In this document: positions 60,224-64,000 of the stretch, in pieces
Layout: each line of letters starts with the position of its first letter
Position numbering within the stretch: position 1 is the first letter of the stretch
Assembly (NCBI GenBank): GCA_021234155.1
Contig: JAJEKV010000041.1
Span: forward strand, 4,020,829 to 4,084,828
Direction of reading: 5' to 3'
Source: Isoetes taiwanensis
Lineage: Eukaryota > Streptophyta > Lycopodiopsida > Isoetales > Isoetaceae
Length of the DNA: 64,000 bases
Translations under genes and position numbers: made by a program
The notes under the pieces: model-generated
Seen by the model: only the letters and a program-made list of their open reading frames with translations
The model's database searches: none
What the model was told of the DNA's origin: nothing

Positions 60224-60226
60224 AAA

Positions 60227-62014
60227 TGTTGATCCAAAACCTGGCACCTGGACCAAACTCAGTGGAGCCTACATGGTTAGGACCTCCAGGTTGCTTAAGG
60301 CAACCAATCTTGGTGCAAAATTTGCAAGAAAAGATCAATTACTTTAGGATCCCTGAAGAAAAATGAGGCAGTTGCACTCAGACATGAATATCTCGAGATG
60401 TACTGATCCTTTTCAAATGACTTTTGGAGGAGAAATCAGAAAAAAAGTTGTGATATATGGAAAAAAACTTGGCTCAATTTGGATCTGGAATGGCTGAGAA
60501 AATCGGGTTCAAAGTTGACAGAAAATCTGGCCAGTGCACTTCCCTGAGATAAAATGAGGTCTGCACACTCAAATGATGATATCTTGAGATTTACTGATCT
60601 TTTTTGTATGATTCTTGAAATGATTATCAGAAAACAGTTGTAGGCACATGTGGAAAAAAACTTGGCGTGATTTGGAACTGGTATGAGGGAGAAAAAAGGA
60701 ATTCAAAGTCGATCAAAAATTGCAATGAACTGAACTATCCACGGAAAAACAGCAAAAAATTTTTGTATCTTGAGTTCTATAAGGTATTTTTGCATGATTT
60801 CAATTGTCACAGGTCTGAATAGAGCCTAAAAGCATGTGCAAAAGATAAAATAGTAGTTTGAATCACGAAAAATGTTTACGTAACAATGTTTTGGTGGCAA
60901 AAAGTTGCGTAAATAATGAAAGATCAAATTTTCAAACTTGATGGGGATTTTCATTGATGTATCAATCAAATAATCATAATAATACTGTGTTCATGCTATT
61001 CAAGCAATAAACTCAGTTAAAAATCTTGGGAAAATAATTTATGGAAGAATATTAGCCATGAATCATTGCCAATGGCTAAGGAATGCTCGATAGCTTGGAG
61101 ATCATCGAGAAATCATGCACTTTGCAATGGTAATGGGCGCTTCAATACTTCGGGCCTTGAAACTTCTAGATGTTTCCCATGTATTTATTCTTAGCATTAA
61201 CGGTTCCGAGAATATTAGGTCTTAAATTTAGGCTTGTTGGGTAGATAATGTAATGCGGGAATCCAAGAATAGATAGGTTGCAGAGCTCATGGCATCGATT
61301 CAAAGTGATTCAAGCTAAGTTCCATGGGATAGGGTTAAATGGCTTATTTCCACGATACGGTGGCTGAGTATTTTCATATGTATTTGCCACTGTATATCCG
61401 TATTTATGCATTATTCCAATGGTTTTCAAGGTTGAATAATCGAAAATAAGGGAGGATTGGCATTTTAAACAAGGCTACCACCATAGAATTTTGAACACAA
61501 GTTTTAGCTTGGTGGGTTTTGTGAATCCCCAAATTTTCATAAGGCTTGGGCTATATGGGGTGTTGACCCAAGGCATGGATTCCCTTCAATGTAGCAAGAG
61601 ACCAATATATGAAACACACGAGAGCCATGGTAGGAAGTAATATAAATGGCAAAAATGAAGGTGGCAATGAAAATGAAAGGAAAATGGAAGCTCCTTAGTG
61701 AAAGTACGGATGTAAGGGTTAAAAAATGGGAACATGGTTATAAGGGGTATTTGGCAACAATGGCTAAGAACTTGAGATATAAATACCATGGAATCTTCCA
61801 AACTTCAACTATAATGACTTCCAATCTTTAAAAAACATCTTCCAATCTTTAGTCAACCCAGAGTCTTCTAGTGCATAGTTTGACTTCAAAATAAGTTCTT
61901 TTTTCCCAAATTTGACTTCAACATCAATGTCCCCTATCAAGGTCTTCCAAACTTTGACCTAATCTTCAAGCATAAACCAATGATTAGTATGTATGTTGCC
62001 CTTTGGGGGCAACA
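60227..62014 (-). mobile_element. LTR 6 (outer 5' LTR)
   Basis: Length 1788 bp. Its outer end on the minus strand is TGTTGCCCCCAAAGGGCAACA, a perfect 8-bp hairpin. The U3 part has four WRKY-type W boxes (61851-61959). A TATA-like TATTTATATC lies near 61776-61786 on the minus strand. It abuts the right CATAG duplication at 62015-62019. Confidence 0.85.
61851..61959 (-). promoter_or_regulatory. W-box cluster in LTR U3
   Basis: TTGAC cores followed by C or T occur at 61851-61856 (minus), 61880-61885, 61912-61917 and 61954-61959. They are embedded in repeated CTTCCAA(A/T)CTT words and recur in all six LTRs. WRKY factors bind TTGACY, and such clusters are known in stress-induced LTR promoters; function here is inferred. 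Confidence 0.4.
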
Positions 62015-62019
62015 CATAG

Positions 62020-62045
62020 GCCAGTTGGTCTCCGTGGAAACAAAC
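62020..62045 (+). pseudogene. LINE copy E, 3' tail beyond the array
   Basis: GCCAGTTGGTCTCCGTGGA continues the LINE 3' end cut at 40302 and aligns with GCCGATTGGTCTCAGTGGA of LINE A. Confidence 0.7.
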
Positions 62046-62544
62046 ATGACAAACATTTACTAATAATAATCATGAGATTTTCCCTCCAAATAACATTTAC
62101 TCCCTCTCCAAATTGAATTAAATATCTACATGACGATGACATGAACGCATGATATTTTATGTGTTGTAGCCACTGGAATTGGCATGTATAATTAGCCCTC
62201 CTCCTTGGAATAGACATGTATAATTAGCTCGCCTATGTGACAGTAAATGACAATTTATTACATCCACTATAGTGCTATCAATTCAACATCATTTGCCACA
62301 CATCCCCTACATATATGGAAGACAGACACACAACGGCATTACATTGTCTAAGCATTTCACCTCTCTTGACTATATGTTACACGTATTTGCTATTACTCAA
62401 CATCTTTTATGCTAATCATAATGCACAACCTTTGATCCCATTGCTTATGTCATGATTTGGTTAGCTTTTGGACGCCCATTTTTCACCATAAATTTAATCA
62501 CGATTACCATTGCAGGCCTATAATTTATACTTCCACAAACCACT
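62046..62544. other. No gene recognised
   Basis: AT-rich intergenic sequence with no repeat ends or coding motif. Confidence 0.45.
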
Positions 62545-62552
62545 ATAACCAT

Positions 62553-62862
62553 CAGTGATGACTTTAAGGTGTGAAACTTCGTAAAGTTGCTATATTTTAC
62601 CATTTTTTAAAATCGGGATTCGATGGTTTACTAGGATGCGTAGGCTAAAGAACTTCATAAAATCGCCAGAATCTGATAATATTACATCTCGATTATAGTA
62701 AATTCGCCAATTTAATGGACATTTTACAGTAAAAACCTCAATTTTATGGTAAAACATCCAATTCTACTAAATTCGTTTCTATAGAAATGTTGGAAAAATA
62801 AGAAACAATCGCCACAATTTCAATAGTTTAGAAGCAGCTAGAGGATGATAAAGTCATCACTG
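62553..62862. mobile_element. hAT-type MITE
   Basis: The ends CAGTGATGACTTTA and TAAAGTCATCACTG form a perfect 14-bp terminal inverted repeat. Both flanks carry the 8-bp ATAACCAT (62545-62552 and 62863-62870). CAG-starting ends with an 8-bp target-site duplication are typical of hAT elements. It is 310 bp long, AT-rich, with no coding capacity. Confidence 0.9.
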
Positions 62863-62921
62863 ATAACCATATATCCAGCTTCCAAATTTCATAATGGCAG
62901 ATGTTCGAAATTGTAAGATAC

Positions 62922-63061
62922 GCTCATCGCGGTGGTGGTTTAGTGGTAAGGCCTTGGGTTGGGGTGACCCCCACCAGGGTTCAAAACCCATTAGCTACCA
63001 TCAGGTGGGAGATGTGGATGAATGCAAGTCCCACCAACCTTGCCTTGAAACAAAAAAATAA
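62922..63061 (+). mobile_element. tRNA-derived SINE
   Basis: A ~140-bp body carries an A box TGGTTTAGTGG (62936-62946) and a B box GGTTCAAAACC (62978-62988), and ends in CAAAAAAATAA. It is flanked by a perfect 14-bp target-site duplication AAATTGTAAGATAC (62908-62921 and 63062-63075). It lacks a complete tRNA fold, so it is a SINE, not a tRNA gene. It would depend on a LINE for movement. Confidence 0.9.
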
Positions 63062-63155
63062 AAATTGTAAGATACATCTTCCTCTATTGTACTCCCTTCA
63101 CTTTCAAAGTAAAAAATCTCATTGTGTACCTCATTGTGAGATCGAACAATGCAGA

Positions 63156-63239
63156 GGGACATCAATCCATACACAACATTAATTAACTATAACAAAGTAG
63201 TAGGGACATCAATCCATACACAACATTAATTAACTATAA
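63156..63239. repeat. 47-bp tandem duplication
   Basis: GGGACATCAATCCATACACA and the following sequence to GTAGTA repeats from 63156 to 63203. The second copy is interrupted by the MITE at 63240-63561 and finishes at 63562 with ATAACAAAGTAGTA. Confidence 0.85.
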
Positions 63240-63561
63240 GGGTGAAAGCATGCTACGGTGTACCACTTTTGGAACCCTCAAAAGTACCTACACTGGGTAC
63301 TTTTAAAACTGGTACTTTCTACTTTTTCTTTCCATTAAAATCAATCCAAAAATTTTGAGTTGAAGGTCAATAACATATCAATCTATAGTATTAGAGGATG
63401 ACAATACTATTAGAGACTAAAATGGATGAATAAACTCTCAAACTTATTGTTTATTGAGACATTAATGCAAGTTCCCAGTACCCAGTGTTGGGTACTTTTC
63501 TGGGTAGTTTCGCACTCCCTAAAAAGAACTTTAGATGGTACACCCTAGCATGCTTTCACCC
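63240..63561. mobile_element. MITE with 26-bp terminal inverted repeats
   Basis: GGGTGAAAGCATGCTACGGT at the left pairs with ACCCTAGCATGCTTTCACCC at the right; the arms run ~26 bp with one mismatch. The flanks are ATAA (63236-63239 and 63562-63565). The neighbouring uninterrupted 47-bp copy shows the empty site with a single ATAA. No coding capacity. Superfamily uncertain: GGG ends suggest PIF/Harbinger, but that usually duplicates 3 bp (TWA). Confidence 0.9.
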
Positions 63562-63565
63562 ATAA

Positions 63566-64000
63566 CAAAGTAGTATCATATATCTGTAGTACAATATCTA
63601 AGATCAAATTCGTATTTTTTGGCACAATGGTTTTTTATCGTTACCAATGAATCTGAGAGAGTTGCTCTATATTACCCTTGCCCACATCAAAGCACATTGT
63701 TTATCCTAATTAACATTGAAATCAGTGCCTCTTCAAATTGTTAGTAAAGCCTAGCAATGCCGGGCACCGTAACTAGTAAGGGTTAATACAAAATTTATAA
63801 CCCATGGGGTTAAAATATAACCGCCCAATTTTTAAAAAATATATATATACTATTGGAACAAATGTGTATGCCATTATCATAAAATATTAATGTTTAAGCT
63901 AATATAACATGTGGACTATAATTACCCAAAACCATACTTTTTTATTTGCCCCTTACAATAATTATTTTAATTTTCTTGGAGTAAAACTGATCATGTTGTG
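63566..64000. other. No gene recognised
   Basis: Intergenic AT-rich sequence; I see no feature. Confidence 0.45.

Larger units (their letters stand above)
58024..60226 (-). mobile_element. Internal region 5 (promoter-proximal unit)
   Basis: Length 2203 bp. It directly follows the outer 5' LTR and holds the best preserved gag frame. An extra AACTCAGGTCTG lies near 58832. Confidence 0.85.
40298..62019 (-). mobile_element. Head-to-tail array of a gag-only LTR retrotransposon (6 LTRs, 5 internal regions)
   Basis: The array runs from 40303 to 62014 and is flanked by one perfect 5-bp target-site duplication, CATAG (40298-40302 and 62015-62019). On the minus strand it reads LTR-internal-LTR-internal, with six LTRs of 1783-1798 bp and five internal regions of 2191-2203 bp; the repeat period is 3976-3996 bp. 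LTRs begin TGTTG and end CAACA. Each internal region starts with TTT and a primer binding site and carries one gag-like frame. It ends with a short GGCGAGA that abuts the next LTR. No protease, RT, RNase H or integrase motifs exist anywhere in it, so movement would need proteins from another element. It resembles the described TR-GAG class of non-autonomous elements, here multiplied in tandem. Confidence 0.9.

Noticed and set aside
40303-62014. CRISPR-like or other prokaryotic repeat array
   Set aside because: The period is ~4 kb, the repeats are LTRs with TG/CA ends, primer binding sites and gag, and the surroundings are eukaryotic.

Overview
The window is nuclear DNA of a land plant. It is AT-rich and intron-containing, with one recognisable housekeeping gene buried in nested LINEs, LTR retrotransposons, SINEs and MITEs. 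The density of LINEs and the very large intergenic spaces would suit a large non-angiosperm genome such as a fern or lycophyte, but I cannot place it below 'green plant' from the sequence.

Left part (1-23 kb). There is a solo LTR with a 5-bp target-site duplication (502-2024), three tandem copies of a ~450-bp repeat with a tRNA-like A/B-box promoter (2201-3566), a damaged YADD-type LINE containing a 744-bp tandem duplication (4317-7400), minisatellites, a second LINE split by a ~1.55-kb insertion (9371-11640), four phase-compatible minus-strand exons of an unidentified gene (11841-12627), two copies of a ~0.7-kb unknown repeat (15770-16500 and 22258-22996), and a third LINE (16697-18404).

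Middle (23-40 kb). A complete two-exon PUS1/TruA-type tRNA pseudouridine synthase gene lies at 23296-26239. A PIF/Harbinger transposase relic follows (28430-29345). Then comes a nest: a YADD LINE (29850-31393, resuming at 34757) interrupted by a zf-RVT-type LINE with an A-rich tail (31394-34756), itself interrupted by a solo LTR (32684-34341). The stretch 34.8-39.9 kb has no gene I can support.

Right part (40-62 kb). The main feature is a 21.7-kb head-to-tail array of a minus-strand, gag-only LTR retrotransposon. It has six ~1.79-kb LTRs (TGTTG...CAACA) alternating with five ~2.2-kb internal regions. Each internal region has a primer binding site 3 nt from the LTR, one ~520-codon gag-like frame, and no protease, reverse transcriptase or integrase. 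The whole array is bracketed by one perfect 5-bp target-site duplication (CATAG) inside the 3' tail of a LINE. It is therefore one insertion event that either integrated as a concatemer or expanded afterwards by LTR-LTR recombination. Mosaic relationships between units favour expansion in place.

The last 1.5 kb holds a hAT-type MITE with an 8-bp duplication, a tRNA-derived SINE with a 14-bp duplication, and a second MITE whose empty site survives in an adjacent 47-bp tandem copy. Apart from PUS1 and the unidentified exon set, everything here is mobile-element biology. There is no operon-like or bacterial system.
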